NCBI RefSeq assembly: GCF_019104725.1
Contig: NZ_JAHRXF010000039.1
Location: forward strand, 1-61,286
DNA from: Streptomyces corallincola
GTDB lineage: Bacteria > Actinomycetota > Actinomycetes > Streptomycetales > Streptomycetaceae
Direction of reading: 5' to 3'
Length of the DNA stretch: 61,286 nucleotides
Made by a program: the position numbers and the translations under genes. The notes under the pieces are model-generated. The model ran no database searches and was not told the DNA's origin. It saw only the letters and a program-made list of their open reading frames with translations. Below, piece by piece: positions 15,631 to 24,291 of the stretch; the first letter of the stretch is position 1, and each line of letters starts with the position of its first letter.

Positions 15631-17171
15631 ACGCCCTCCTCCGACTGCGATACGGACTGCGACACGACCCGCGACACGGAACCGGGGCGGGCCGGGGTGA
15701 CCGGCCCGCGGAGCACCTCGTACTCCGCGAGGTCCACCCGCCGGGTCGCGCGCCGGAACTCGGTGGTCGTGCCCGGCCAGACGGTGGTGTTGCGGCCGGA
15801 GGCGTCGAAGTACCAGCTGGTGCAGCCGCCGGTGTTCCACACGGTGCGCCGCATCCGCTGCTGGACCCGCTCGTTCCAGGCGTCCACGGCGGCCGGGCGG
15901 GCGTCCAGCGCCGTGCGTCCGCCGAGGGTGTCCAACTGGCGCAGGAAGTCGGCGAGATAGTTCAGCTGGGACTCGATCATGAGGATCATCGAGGAGTTCC
16001 CGAGGCCGGTGTTGGGGCCGACGATCGTCATCCAGTTGGGGAACCCGGTGGCCGAGGCACCGCGCAGCGACCGCATGCCGCCCTTCCACGCCTCCGCGAG
16101 CGTGCGGCCGTCGGCGCCGATCACCCGCTCCGCGATGGGCATGTCGGTGACGTGGAACCCGGTGCCGAAGACGATGGCGTCCACCTCGGCCCCGGTGCCG
16201 TCGGCGGCGACCGGCGTGGCGCCCCGCACCTCGCTCAGCCCGGCGGCGACCACGTCCACATTCGGCTGGGCCAGCGCCGGATAGTACGTGTTGGACAGCA
16301 GGATGCGCTTGCAGCCGATGCGGTAGTTGGGGGTCAGTACGGCACGCAGCTCCGGGTCCCTGATCGAGCGGGCCAGGTGCCGCCGGGCCACCGCCTCGAC
16401 CAGGCCGAGCTGTTCGGGGTGCCTGGTGAACGCCTGCACCTGGAGTTCCCGGATGCCCCAGAGGAACCCGCGCCGGGCACGGGCGGTGAGCGGCAGCGCC
16501 CGGTGCAGCAGCCGTTCCGGGCCGGTGACGGCGCGGTCGGTGCGGGGCAGCACCCAGGGCGGGGTGCGCTGGAAGAGGGTGACATGGGCGGCGCGGCGCT
16601 GGAGTTCGGGGACGATCTGGATCGCGGAGGCGCCGGTGCCGATCACGGCGACCCGCTTGCCGTCGAGTTCGGCGCCGTGGTCCCAGCGGGCGGTATGGAA
16701 CACCGGGCCGGGGAAGGTGCCGAGGCCGGGGACGTCCGGTGTCCTCGGGTCGGACAGGGCGCCGGTCGCGGAGACCACGACATCGGCGGTGTAGCCGCCC
16801 CGGCTGGTCTCGATGGTCCAGCGCAGCGCGTCGCCGTCCCAGCTCATCAGCTCGGCCTCGGTACGCGGCCGCAGATGCGGACGGATGCCGAAGCGGTCCG
16901 TGACGTGCTCCAGGTAGGCGCGGATGTGCTCCTGCCCGGAGAAGGTGCGCGGCCACTCCGGGTTCGGCGCGAAGGAGAACGAGTACAGGTGCGAGGGCAC
17001 GTCACAGGCGCACCCCGGATAGGTGTTGTCCCGCCAGGTGCCGCCCACGCCGTCCCCGCGCTCCAGCACCACGAAGTCGGTGATCCCCTCCCGGCGCAGC
17101 CGCGCGGCCGCCCCGAGCCCGGCGAACCCCGATCCGACGATCGCCACGCGCACATGCTCGTACCCGGCCAT
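15627..17171 (-). CDS. Flavin-containing (Baeyer-Villiger type) monooxygenase
   Basis: 514 aa. FAD motif GSGFAGLG at residues 13-20, NADPH motif GTGASA near 180, and the Baeyer-Villiger fingerprint FxGxxxHxxxW seen as FPGPVFHTARW near 155-165. WRDNTYPGCACDVPSHLYSFSF is the conserved FAD loop. Expected reaction: NADPH- and O2-dependent insertion of oxygen into a ketone, or heteroatom oxidation. Coupled to the SDR gene by a 4-nt overlap, which suggests an alcohol to ketone to ester pathway. ATG 17171 has GGGAGG 7 nt upstream. A near-perfect palindrome lies 30 nt upstream, and a MerR gene is divergent, so MerR control is likely. Confidence 0.9.
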   Translation of the reverse strand: MAGYEHVRVAIVGSGFAGLGAAARLRREGITDFVVLERGDGVGGTWRDNTYPGCACDVPSHLYSFSFAPNPEWPRTFSGQEHIRAYLEHVTDRFGIRPHLRPRTEAELMSWDGDALRWTIETSRGGYTADVVVSATGALSDPRTPDVPGLGTFPGPVFHTARWDHGAELDGKRVAVIGTGASAIQIVPELQRRAAHVTLFQRTPPWVLPRTDRAVTGPERLLHRALPLTARARRGFLWGIRELQVQAFTRHPEQLGLVEAVARRHLARSIRDPELRAVLTPNYRIGCKRILLSNTYYPALAQPNVDVVAAGLSEVRGATPVAADGTGAEVDAIVFGTGFHVTDMPIAERVIGADGRTLAEAWKGGMRSLRGASATGFPNWMTIVGPNTGLGNSSMILMIESQLNYLADFLRQLDTLGGRTALDARPAAVDAWNERVQQRMRRTVWNTGGCTSWYFDASGRNTTVWPGTTTEFRRATRRVDLAEYEVLRGPVTPARPGSVSRVVSQSVSQSEEGV

Positions 17172-17200
17172 CCGGACGCCTCCCGCACCCCGTCGGACCG

Positions 17201-17218
17201 CGCCAGTGATTACTGGCG
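17201..17218. promoter_or_regulatory. 18-bp palindrome, candidate operator of the monooxygenase operon
   Basis: CGCCAGTGATTACTGGCG has 7-bp arms identical as an inverted repeat. It lies 30 nt upstream of the monooxygenase start codon, in the divergent gap shared with the MerR gene. Length and position fit a MerR- or TetR-type site. Confidence 0.55.
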
Positions 17219-17243
17219 CAGTCAGGACTGTAGGGCAGCTCCG

Positions 17244-17285
17244 TACCGAGCGGTAGGGGGCGGGGCAGGGAAGTTACCGCCGGTA
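17244..17285. promoter_or_regulatory. Two TACCG/CGGTA inverted repeats upstream of merR
   Basis: TACCG-N2-CGGTA (17244-17255) and TACCG-N1-CGGTA (17275-17285) are 31 bp apart in the divergent promoter region. The second lies just before the merR -10 (TAGGGT, 17291-17296), so autoregulation is possible. Confidence 0.4.
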
Positions 17286-17303
17286 CGACATAGGGTGCGG
17301 CGT

Positions 17304-18023
17304 GTGGCAGAGCAGCGAGGGGCGGCGGACGGGCCGACGGGCACGGGACCCGCGGGAGCGGCACAGGCCGGAACGGACCCGGCCGGGGACCGCGAGTACC
17401 GCGCGGAGGAGCTGGCCCGCCTCGCCGGGATCACGGTCCGCACCCTCCGCTTCTACCGCGAGCGCAAACTGATCCCGCCCCCGCGCCGGGAGGGCCGTAT
17501 CGCCTGGTACGACGGTCATCACCTGGCCCGGCTGCGCACGATCGCGGCCCTGCTGGAGCGCGGGCACACGCTGACCGGCATCGCGGAGCTGGCGGAGGCG
17601 TTCGAGCACGGCCGGAACGTGGCCGACGTGCTCGGCATGGGCACGCCCACCGAGGAGGAGCCGGTCCGGCTGACCCCCGAGGAACTGGCGGCGCGCTTCG
17701 AGGGCGAGGCCACCCCGGAGAACCTGGCCGCCGCCCTGGAGCTGGGCTACCTGGGAACCGACGGCGACGAGATCGTGCACGTCAGCCGCCGTCTGCTGGA
17801 CGTCTCCTCGGCGCTGGTCCGCGAGGGCGTCCCGCTCGCCGAGGTCCTCCGCGCGGGCGCCCGCGTCCGCGAGCACGCCGACGCGCTGGCCGACCTCTTC
17901 CAGACCCTGATCACCCGCCACACCCCGGCACAGGACGCCCACCGTCTGCGCCCGCTGGCCCGCAGCGTGGTCGAGGCGGAGCTGTCGCTCGCGCTGGACA
18001 GGCGGATGGGCAGACGGCCGTAG
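17304..18023 (+). CDS. MerR-family transcriptional regulator
   Basis: 239 aa. After a 35-residue Ala/Gly/Pro-rich leader comes a MerR helix-turn-helix (YRAEELARLAGITVRTLRFYRERKLIPPPRREGRIAWYD, split here only by its wing), then a dimerising helix and an effector region without the Cys pairs of metal sensors, so an organic ligand is more likely. The TAGGGT -10 ends 7 nt before GTG 17304 and no ribosome-binding site is seen, suggesting a leaderless mRNA; GTG 17295 is an alternative. Divergent from the monooxygenase/SDR operon, which it probably regulates. Confidence 0.85.
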   Translation: MAEQRGAADGPTGTGPAGAAQAGTDPAGDREYRAEELARLAGITVRTLRFYRERKLIPPPRREGRIAWYDGHHLARLRTIAALLERGHTLTGIAELAEAFEHGRNVADVLGMGTPTEEEPVRLTPEELAARFEGEATPENLAAALELGYLGTDGDEIVHVSRRLLDVSSALVREGVPLAEVLRAGARVREHADALADLFQTLITRHTPAQDAHRLRPLARSVVEAELSLALDRRMGRRP

Positions 18024-18050
18024 ACGTGGGTCGGAGGCCGTAGGCGTGCG

Positions 18051-18854
18051 TCAGAGGTCGTAGACGACGGTGACGGGCGCGTGGTCGGACCAGCGCTCCT
18101 CGTGCGTGGCGGCCCGCTCGACGAACCCCTTGACCGCCCGCCCGGCGAGACCGGCCGTGGCCATCTGGTAGTCGATCCGCCAGCCGCTGTCGTTGTCGAA
18201 GGCCCGCCCCCGGTACGACCACCAGCTGTACGGCCCCTCGACACCGGGGTGCAGGGCGCGCAGCACATCGGTGTAGCCGCCGTCCCCCTCGGTGAGGACG
18301 CGGGTGAGCCAGGCGCGCTCCTCGGGCAGGAACCCGGAGTTCTTGGTGTTCCCGCGCCAGTTCTTCAGGTCGGCCTGCTGGTGGGCGATGTTCCAGTCGC
18401 CGCAGATCAGCACCTGGCGCCCCTCGGCGGCGGCCCGCTCACGCAGCCCGGTCAGATGGCCCAGGAACTCGCCCATGAAGCGGACCTTCTCGTCCTGCCG
18501 CTCGGTGCCGACCTCGCCGGAGGGCAGATAGAGCGAGGCGACGGTCACACCCGGCAGGTCGGCCTCGACGTACCGCCCGCTGCCGTCGAACTCGGCCGAC
18601 CCGAACCCGGTGCGCACCCGGTCGGGCTCGCGGCGGGAGTAGAGGGAGACACCGGCACGGCCCTTGGTGGCGGCCGGGGCGTGCGTGACGTGCCAGCCCT
18701 CGGGGGCGCGGACCTCCTCGGGCAGCTGGTGCGGCTCGGCCCGCACTTCCTGGAGGCAGACGACATCGGCCGAGGTCTCCGCCAGCCACGGCACGAAGCC
18801 CTTCCTGGCGGCGGCACGCAGCCCGTTCACATTCACGGAGGTAACAGTCAGCAC
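18051..18854 (-). CDS. xthA: Exodeoxyribonuclease III (AP endonuclease family)
   Basis: 267 aa. Endonuclease/exonuclease/phosphatase fold with the ExoIII motifs in order: SVNVNGLRAA, LQEVRAEP (metal Glu), GRAGVSLYSR, GDWNIAHQQADLKN (catalytic Asp/Asn), RIDYQMAT and the terminal SDHAP catalytic His. It removes AP sites and 3' blocking groups in base-excision repair. GTG 18854 is chosen from the family N-terminus (TVTSVNVNGLRAA). A TATCGT -10 ends 6 nt upstream and no Shine-Dalgarno is seen, so the mRNA may be leaderless. Divergent from a GNAT gene only 67 bp away. Confidence 0.9.
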   Translation of the reverse strand: MLTVTSVNVNGLRAAARKGFVPWLAETSADVVCLQEVRAEPHQLPEEVRAPEGWHVTHAPAATKGRAGVSLYSRREPDRVRTGFGSAEFDGSGRYVEADLPGVTVASLYLPSGEVGTERQDEKVRFMGEFLGHLTGLRERAAAEGRQVLICGDWNIAHQQADLKNWRGNTKNSGFLPEERAWLTRVLTEGDGGYTDVLRALHPGVEGPYSWWSYRGRAFDNDSGWRIDYQMATAGLAGRAVKGFVERAATHEERWSDHAPVTVVYDL

Positions 18855-18921
18855 CCCGGCACGATACCGGCACACTGGACGAAGACCGCCCAGCCCTACG
18901 CATAGAAGTACGATACCCAGC

Positions 18922-19398
18922 ATGAATATACGCCGCGTCCGCTTCGACCACCCCGACGCCGTCAAGCTCAACGACGAGGTGCAGGCCGAGTACCACGTCC
19001 GCTACGGCGACGGCGGCGACGCGACCGTCCTCGACGCCACCGACTTCGACCCGCCCCGCGGCGTCTACCTCATCGTCTACGACGACCGCGACCGCCCGGT
19101 CGCCACCGGCGGCTGGCGCACCCAGGACCACAACGCGGAGGGCAACCTCGACGGCGACGCGGAACTGAAGCGCATGTTCGTCGTCGAACAGGCCCGCGGC
19201 CTCGGCCTCGCCCGTCGCGTCCTCGCCGCCCTGGAAGCCGACGCCCGCGCCGCCGGCCGCCTCCGCATGGTCCTGGAGACCGGCACCAAACAGCCCGAGG
19301 CCATCGCCCTCTACCTCTCCTCCGGGTACGCCCCCTGCGCCAAGTTCGGCCACTACCGCCACCACGAGGAGAGCCGCTGCTACGCCAAGCAGCTGTGA
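18922..19398 (+). CDS. GNAT-family N-acetyltransferase
   Basis: 158 aa, single acetyltransferase domain. The acetyl-CoA loop is the V-x-x-x-x-R-G-x-G-L-A type (FVVEQARGLGLARRVL near residue 92), followed by LYLSSGYAP, the usual beta5-alpha4 segment. Substrate unknown. ATG 18922 is preceded by TACGAT ending 7 nt upstream and no ribosome-binding site, suggesting a leaderless mRNA. The gene ends before a strong hairpin belonging to the tRNA on the other strand. Confidence 0.85.
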   Translation: MNIRRVRFDHPDAVKLNDEVQAEYHVRYGDGGDATVLDATDFDPPRGVYLIVYDDRDRPVATGGWRTQDHNAEGNLDGDAELKRMFVVEQARGLGLARRVLAALEADARAAGRLRMVLETGTKQPEAIALYLSSGYAPCAKFGHYRHHEESRCYAKQL

Positions 19399-19531
19399 CG
19401 CCCACGCACGGGCTTCAACCAACGGTACGGAAAAGGCAGTTCACCCGGCCGTCCCCAGCGGAGCCCCCAACAGGCAACCCACTTCCGAACGGTCACACCG
19501 CCAAGAAGTGGGCACCGCCGCACGACATGCC

Positions 19532-19564
19532 AAAGCCCCGACCGGATAACCCGGTCGGGGCTTT
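19532..19564. terminator. Strong terminator for the tRNA-Ala gene (may also serve the GNAT gene)
   Basis: AAAGCCCCGACCGG (19532-19545) pairs perfectly with CCGGTCGGGGCTTT (19551-19564) around a 5-nt loop. The flanking A and T runs make it bidirectional. Confidence 0.85.
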
Positions 19565-19572
19565 GATGTGCG

Positions 19573-19646
19573 TGGACCTGTGGGGATTTGAACCCCAGAC
19601 CCCCTCGATGCGAACGAGGTGCGCTACCAGACTGCGCCACAGGCCC
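19573..19646 (-). tRNA. tRNA-Ala (anticodon CGC)
   Basis: The minus strand folds as a complete cloverleaf. Acceptor GGGCCTG pairs with CAGGTCC including a G3-U70 pair, the alanine identity element; D-arm GCGC/GCGC; anticodon stem CCTCG/CGAGG with loop TTCGCAT, anticodon CGC (reads GCG); T-arm with GGTTCAAAT. The discriminator is A, and CCA is not encoded. Confidence 0.95.
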
Positions 19647-19707
19647 TTGCAACGAGTGAAACTCTAGCACCCCGATCGGGGTGCTCGGAAATCCGTGGTC
19701 GGAGGGG

Positions 19708-20943
19708 TCACTCGTTGGCGGCGCGGGGGCGGTCGCCCTCTTCGTACTGGTCGAAGAGGGGGGTGCGACCGCGTTCGCGGGCGCGGCGGGCGGAGGCGGC
19801 ACGGCGGGCGTCGGTGCGGCCGTCGGCGGTGCGGTCGTCGGCCTCGTCGGCCTCGGACTCCGCCACCGGTTCCGCCTCCTCCGGCGCCACCGCGCTGCTG
19901 CGGGCCGAACTCCAGGTGTCCGGTGCGCCCAGGTCCACGTCGGAGGTGGCGCGGGGGGCGACCGGCGCGGTGACGTAGGTGGGGAGCGGCACCGGGACGG
20001 GGTCCCAGCTCTCACCCTGTCCGGGGCGGCGGCGCCGCTCACGCTGCTGGTCCACCCACTCCGCGTGGTCGGTCTGCTCCACGAGGGCGCGGCGGTCGGC
20101 GGCGAGGGCCGAGAGGTCGGTACCGGTGTCCGGTCCCTCCTCCGGTTCGTCGGCCGACAGGCTCTCGTCCAGCGGCGCGCGCCGACGCGGCTGGCGCTCG
20201 CGCAGCCGCTGCGCGGCCACCTCCGCGCTCCGCCGGTCCATCCGGTAGGCGTACCGGTGCCGTTCCTGCGAGCGCAGATAGCCGATGTACGCGCTGAGCA
20301 GCACCGCCGGGACCGCGGGCGCCCACAGGAACGCCAGCCCGCCCACGGCCGCCACGACCGCACCGGCCGTGAAGACGACGAACAGCATCACCGTGGTGCG
20401 CCGTCGGCGCGCGAGGACCTTGGAACGCTGGGCCCGGGCGGCCGCCGCGGCCGCCGAGGGCGACTGGACACCCGAGGGCCGCCGCGCCTCCTCGCGCTCA
20501 GAACGTTCCGGGCGCTCCGAACGCTGCGCGTGCTCCCCCCGCTCCGCGTACTCCGGGCCGGACGGCGCCGAGGGGCCGGGTGCGGGCCTCGGTGTCCCCC
20601 GTCCCTGCCGCTCGGCCGTCGGTTCGGGCCGCCCGGTCGCCTCCGGCTCGATGTCCGCCCGGACCTGACGGCGGGTCGGAGGCGCGGCGAAGGCCCGGAC
20701 GTCCACCGAGTCGGTGACGTCCGGTTCGCCGGCGTCCGGCTCCCCCTCCGGGGCGGAGCGCGCCCGGTCCTTGGCGTACCGGCGCTCCATGCCCGCCCGT
20801 CCGGACAGCAGCCGGATGGCGGTGCTGAAGCGTTCCGTCGGACGGGCCTCGTTCAGCTCGTCCTGCCTACGGAGCCACATCGGCACCAAGTAGGCGGCCC
20901 AGGCCCCGACGATGACTGCGTAGATGAGGCCGCTGCTGCTCAC
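19708..20943 (-). CDS. sepX: SepX/GlpR-like septal membrane protein
   Basis: 411 aa. An N-terminal membrane segment (GLIYAVIVGAWAAYLVPMWL, residues 5-24) followed by RRQDELNEARPTERFSTAIRLL, a conserved juxtamembrane block, then a long disordered charged region, two further membrane segments (about 185-230) and an acidic C-terminal tail. This matches SepX, a septal protein of Streptomyces, and its corynebacterial counterpart GlpR. Known roles of the family: stabilising the divisome and receptor for the gephyrin-like MoeA homologue Glp. The neighbourhood (rimJ, mogA, moaC, moeA, galU downstream on the chromosome, same strand) supports the assignment. GTG 20943 has TACGGT 7 nt upstream and may be leaderless. 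Confidence 0.75.
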   Translation of the reverse strand: MSSSGLIYAVIVGAWAAYLVPMWLRRQDELNEARPTERFSTAIRLLSGRAGMERRYAKDRARSAPEGEPDAGEPDVTDSVDVRAFAAPPTRRQVRADIEPEATGRPEPTAERQGRGTPRPAPGPSAPSGPEYAERGEHAQRSERPERSEREEARRPSGVQSPSAAAAAARAQRSKVLARRRRTTVMLFVVFTAGAVVAAVGGLAFLWAPAVPAVLLSAYIGYLRSQERHRYAYRMDRRSAEVAAQRLRERQPRRRAPLDESLSADEPEEGPDTGTDLSALAADRRALVEQTDHAEWVDQQRERRRRPGQGESWDPVPVPLPTYVTAPVAPRATSDVDLGAPDTWSSARSSAVAPEEAEPVAESEADEADDRTADGRTDARRAASARRARERGRTPLFDQYEEGDRPRAANE

Positions 20944-21182
20944 GCCTCACACCGTAGAGGGATTCGCCGGAAGCCATCCGCCAATTGGGCCGGTGTGTCG
21001 CACGATCCGGCTGATATTTCCAGCTTTTTTTGCGACCGGTGCGATCACCGGACCGCCTACGGATCATGGAAGACGGTGAATCAACCGCAATTGAGCGGTC
21101 ATTCATCCATCTTATTCGAACACTTATTCAATTTACGGGTGACGGGCGGGAGTTGGGAGGCTGTGCTACGGCGAAACACGCC

Positions 21183-21785
21183 CTACCGCGAGCGGAGCGC
21201 CCGGGTGCGGTGCCAGCGGGAGAGGAGACCGTCGGGGGTCTCCTCGGCGGTGAGCGCGTAGACGAGATGGTCGCGCCAGGCGCCGTCGATGTGCAGATAG
21301 CGCGGGCGCAGCCCCTCCTCGCGGAATCCGAGTTTCTCCACCACGCGCCGACTGGGCCGGTTCTCGGGACGGATGCACACCTCGACCCGGTGCAGTCCGA
21401 CCGCGCGGAAACAGTGGTCCACCGCCAGCGCCACGGCGGTCGGCATCACCCCGCGCCCGGCGACCTCCTGGTCCACCCAGTAGCCGACGTGCCCGGAGCA
21501 CATGGAGCCCCAGGTGATCCCGGCGACCGTCAACTGCCCGGCCAGGCGCCCCTGGTACTCGATGACGAAGGGCAGCATGCGGCCCGCGTTCGCCTCGGAG
21601 CGCAGGTGGCGGACCATCTGCCGGTAGGTGGGGCGGTGCACGATCGGACCGGCGGGGGTGGGCGGCGGGACGGTCGCCTCCCAGGGGCGCAGCCAGTCCC
21701 GGTTGCGCCGGTTGACCTCGCGCCACTCGCGCTGGTCGCGCAGCTTTATCGGCCGCAGTACGACGTCTCCGTCGCTCAGCACCAC
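21183..21785 (-). CDS. rimJ: RimJ/RimL-type GNAT N-acetyltransferase
   Basis: 200 aa. Starts V-L-R-P-I, the typical first strand, and has NRDWLRPWEA, the acetyl-CoA loop in VAGRGVMPTAVALAVDHCF, and ENRPSRRVVEKLGFREEG with the conserved Asn and Phe. RimJ-type enzymes acetylate N-terminal amino groups of ribosomal proteins; here the target is unproven. It lies 17 bp after the mogA stop on the same strand and so belongs to the moaC-mogA transcription unit. GTG 21785 is used; a weak ribosome-binding site suggests coupling. Confidence 0.85.
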   Translation of the reverse strand: MVLSDGDVVLRPIKLRDQREWREVNRRNRDWLRPWEATVPPPTPAGPIVHRPTYRQMVRHLRSEANAGRMLPFVIEYQGRLAGQLTVAGITWGSMCSGHVGYWVDQEVAGRGVMPTAVALAVDHCFRAVGLHRVEVCIRPENRPSRRVVEKLGFREEGLRPRYLHIDGAWRDHLVYALTAEETPDGLLSRWHRTRALRSR

Positions 21786-21802
21786 GGGCCAGGCGGGGCT
21801 GT

Positions 21803-22339
21803 TCAGCTCGCACCCCCGGTGCCGGTCCCCGGCCCGTCGCCGTCCCCGGTGCCGGAGGCCGGGTGGTCGCCGCCGCGCAGCTGGTCCACGGCGTGCCGCA
21901 GCAGCGGCCGGAGCACGGCGAGGCCGTCCTTCACCCCGCCGGTGGAGCCGGGCAGGTTGACGATCAGCGTGCGGCCCGCGACCCCGGCGAGGCCGCGGGA
22001 GAGCGCGGCGGTCGGCACCGTGTCGCGGCCGTACGCGCGGATCGCCTCGGCGATGCCGGGCACCTCGTGGTCGAGGACCGCGCGGGTCGCCTCGGGGGTG
22101 CGGTCGGTGGGTGAGACGCCGGTGCCGCCGGTGGTGAGGACCACGTCGTACCCGGCGGCGACGGCGGCGCGGAGTTCGGCCCCGACGGGGTCGCCGTCCG
22201 GCACCACGCGCGGCCCGTCCACGGCGAACCCCAGTTCCGCCAGCCCGTCGGCCAGCAGGGGCCCGCCCCGGTCGGCGTAGACCCCGGCGGCGGCCCGGTT
22301 GGAGGCGGTGACCACCAGCGCCCGGTACGGCGCGCTCAC
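21803..22339 (-). CDS. mogA: Molybdopterin adenylyltransferase (MogA/MoaB)
   Basis: 178 aa. MogA signature TTGGTGVSPTDRTPEAT near residue 70, ALVVTASNR at the start, and LPGSTGGVKDGL near 135. It adenylylates molybdopterin before metal insertion by MoeA. The GTG start at 22339 overlaps the moaC stop (GTGA), so the two are translationally coupled. The last 20 residues are a Gly/Asp/Pro-rich tail not needed for the fold. Confidence 0.92.
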   Translation of the reverse strand: MSAPYRALVVTASNRAAAGVYADRGGPLLADGLAELGFAVDGPRVVPDGDPVGAELRAAVAAGYDVVLTTGGTGVSPTDRTPEATRAVLDHEVPGIAEAIRAYGRDTVPTAALSRGLAGVAGRTLIVNLPGSTGGVKDGLAVLRPLLRHAVDQLRGGDHPASGTGDGDGPGTGTGGAS

Positions 22340-22815
22340 GGCCGGTTCCAGTCGCCGGACTTGCCGCCGGTCTTCTCCTCGACGCGTACGCCGGTGATGA
22401 CGGCGCCCTTGTCCACGGCCTTCACCATGTCGATCACGGTGAGCGCGGCGACGGTGACCGCCGTCAGCGCCTCCATTTCGACGCCCGTACGGTCGGTGGT
22501 GCGCACGGTGGCGGTGATCTCCACGGCGTCGTCCGCGACGGCCAGGTCCAGGGTGACCCCGGACAGCGCCAGCGGATGGCAGAGCGGGATCAGGTCGGGG
22601 GTGCGTTTGGCGCCCATGATTCCGGCGATGCGCGCGGTGGCGAGGGCGTCGCCCTTGGGCATCCCCTCGCCGCGCAGCAGCTCGACCACGCGCGGCGAGA
22701 CCAGGACCCGGCCGCTCGCGCGTGCGGTGCGGGCGGTCACGTCCTTCCCGGAAACATCGACCATCCGGGCCGCGCCCGCGTCGTCGAGGTGTGTCAGTCG
22801 GTCCTGCGTACTCAT
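22336..22815 (-). CDS. moaC: Cyclic pyranopterin monophosphate synthase (MoaC)
   Basis: 159 aa, family length. Conserved segments: MVDVSGKDVTARTARA, KGDALATARIAGI, PLCHPL (metal/substrate His), GVEMEALTAV, and the catalytic Lys/Asp part DMVKAVDKGAVI. It converts the MoaA product into cPMP in molybdenum cofactor biosynthesis. Start ATG 22815. First gene of the moaC-mogA-rimJ run; moeA lies 151 bp upstream on the same strand. moaA is not in this window. Confidence 0.95.
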   Translation of the reverse strand: MSTQDRLTHLDDAGAARMVDVSGKDVTARTARASGRVLVSPRVVELLRGEGMPKGDALATARIAGIMGAKRTPDLIPLCHPLALSGVTLDLAVADDAVEITATVRTTDRTGVEMEALTAVTVAALTVIDMVKAVDKGAVITGVRVEEKTGGKSGDWNRP

Positions 22816-22966
22816 GCCGTGTGCCGCTCCCGGTCCCGGCCCGGCGCGGTGCTGTCGCGCGGGCCTGCTGTGCGCGACACGGTACCGCCAAGCCGCGGCG
22901 GCCTCCGGGGCGGCCGGTCCCCCACGGCACCCGCCCGGCCCAGCGGGACGGGTGCGGCCGTCCCGC

Positions 22967-24286
22967 TCAGCCGAGCAGGACGACCTCGACCTCGTCGCCC
23001 GGCTCCAGCGACTCGGTGTCCTCGGGTACGACGATCAGCGCGTCGGCGCGGGCCAGCGCGGCGATCAGATGGGAGCCGCTGCCGCCGACGGGGGCGACCT
23101 CGCCGCCGGTGCGCAGCGCGCGCAGGAACTGACGGCGCCCCCGGGGCGAGCCGATGGCCTTCTCCGTACGCAGTACGGCCCGGACGCGCGGCCGGTGCAC
23201 CTCGTCCAGGCCCATCAGGGCGCGGATCGCGGGCCGGACGAACAGCTCGAAGGAGATGTACGACGACACCGGGTTGCCGGGCAGGGCGAGCAGCGGGGTG
23301 TGGTCGGGGCCGACGGAGCCGAAGCCCTGCGGCTTGCCGGGCTGCATGGCGAGCTTGCGGAAGTCCACCCCGGCGCCCGGCTCGTCCTCGTCGGAGACGT
23401 GGGCCAGCGCTTCCTTGACCACGTCGTAGGCGCCGACGCTGACCCCGCCGGAGGTCACCACCAGGTCGGCGCGGACCAGTTGGTCCTCGATGGTGGCGCG
23501 CAGGGTGTCGGCGTCGTCGGCGACGGCGCCCACCCGGTAGGCGAGGGCGCCCGCGTCACGGGCGGCGGCGGTGAGGGCGAAGCTGTTGGAGTCGTGGATC
23601 TGGCCCTCGCGCAACTCCTCGCCGGGCTGGACGAGTTCGCTGCCGGTGGAGACGACGACCACGCGCGGGCGGGGGCGGACCCGGACGGTGCCCCGGCCGA
23701 TCGCGGCGAGCAGCGCGATCTGCGGCGGCCCGAGCACGGTCCCGGACTCCAGGGCCAGGTCACCGGCCTTGACGTCGCTGCCGCGCGCCCGCACATGGGC
23801 GCGGGCCTCGGCGGAGCGGTGGACGCGGACGTGTCCGGTGGCGCCCTCGGGTGCGCTGCTGCGCGGGGGCATGGTGGCGACGGGTCCGCCGCCCAGTCCG
23901 CCGTCGGTCCACTCCACCGGGACGACGGCCTCGGCGCCGGGCGGCAGCGGGGCGCCGGTCATGATCCGGGCGGCCTGGCCGGGGCCGACGCGGACCGGGG
24001 AGGCGGCGCCAGCGGCGATGTCCCCGATCACGTCGAGGACGGCCGGGAACTCCTCGCTCGCGCCCGCCACGTCCGCGACCCGGACCGCGTAGCCGTCCAT
24101 CGAGCTGTTGTCGAAGGGCGGCAGCGACAGCGGGACCGTCACGTCCTCGACCAGGACACAGCCCTGGGCGTCGAGCAGTTGCAGTTCGATCGGGTCGAGC
24201 GGGCGGACGGTGGTGAGGATGTCGTCCAAGTGCTCGTCCACGGACCACAGGCGGTCCGGGCCCGAGCCGGGCGCGGCGGTGTCCAA
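22967..24286 (-). CDS. moeA: Molybdopterin molybdenumtransferase (MoeA), possibly Glp-type
   Basis: 439 aa. MoeA_N, MoCF-binding and MoeA_C domains. Motifs: LPPFDNSSMDGYAVR near residue 60, GTPLPPGAD-like region near 120, TSGGVSVGAYD near 275, LPGNPVSSY near 335. It inserts molybdate into adenylylated molybdopterin. The frame reaches TTG 24286 a few bases after the galU stop; since RLWSVDEHL is conserved near the N-terminus, TTG is the likely start. Together with the nearby sepX gene this could be the Streptomyces counterpart of Glp, a MoeA-fold protein that binds FtsZ in corynebacteria; sequence alone does not separate the two roles. Confidence 0.88.
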   Translation of the reverse strand: MDTAAPGSGPDRLWSVDEHLDDILTTVRPLDPIELQLLDAQGCVLVEDVTVPLSLPPFDNSSMDGYAVRVADVAGASEEFPAVLDVIGDIAAGAASPVRVGPGQAARIMTGAPLPPGAEAVVPVEWTDGGLGGGPVATMPPRSSAPEGATGHVRVHRSAEARAHVRARGSDVKAGDLALESGTVLGPPQIALLAAIGRGTVRVRPRPRVVVVSTGSELVQPGEELREGQIHDSNSFALTAAARDAGALAYRVGAVADDADTLRATIEDQLVRADLVVTSGGVSVGAYDVVKEALAHVSDEDEPGAGVDFRKLAMQPGKPQGFGSVGPDHTPLLALPGNPVSSYISFELFVRPAIRALMGLDEVHRPRVRAVLRTEKAIGSPRGRRQFLRALRTGGEVAPVGGSGSHLIAALARADALIVVPEDTESLEPGDEVEVVLLG

Positions 24287-24291
24287 CGTTG

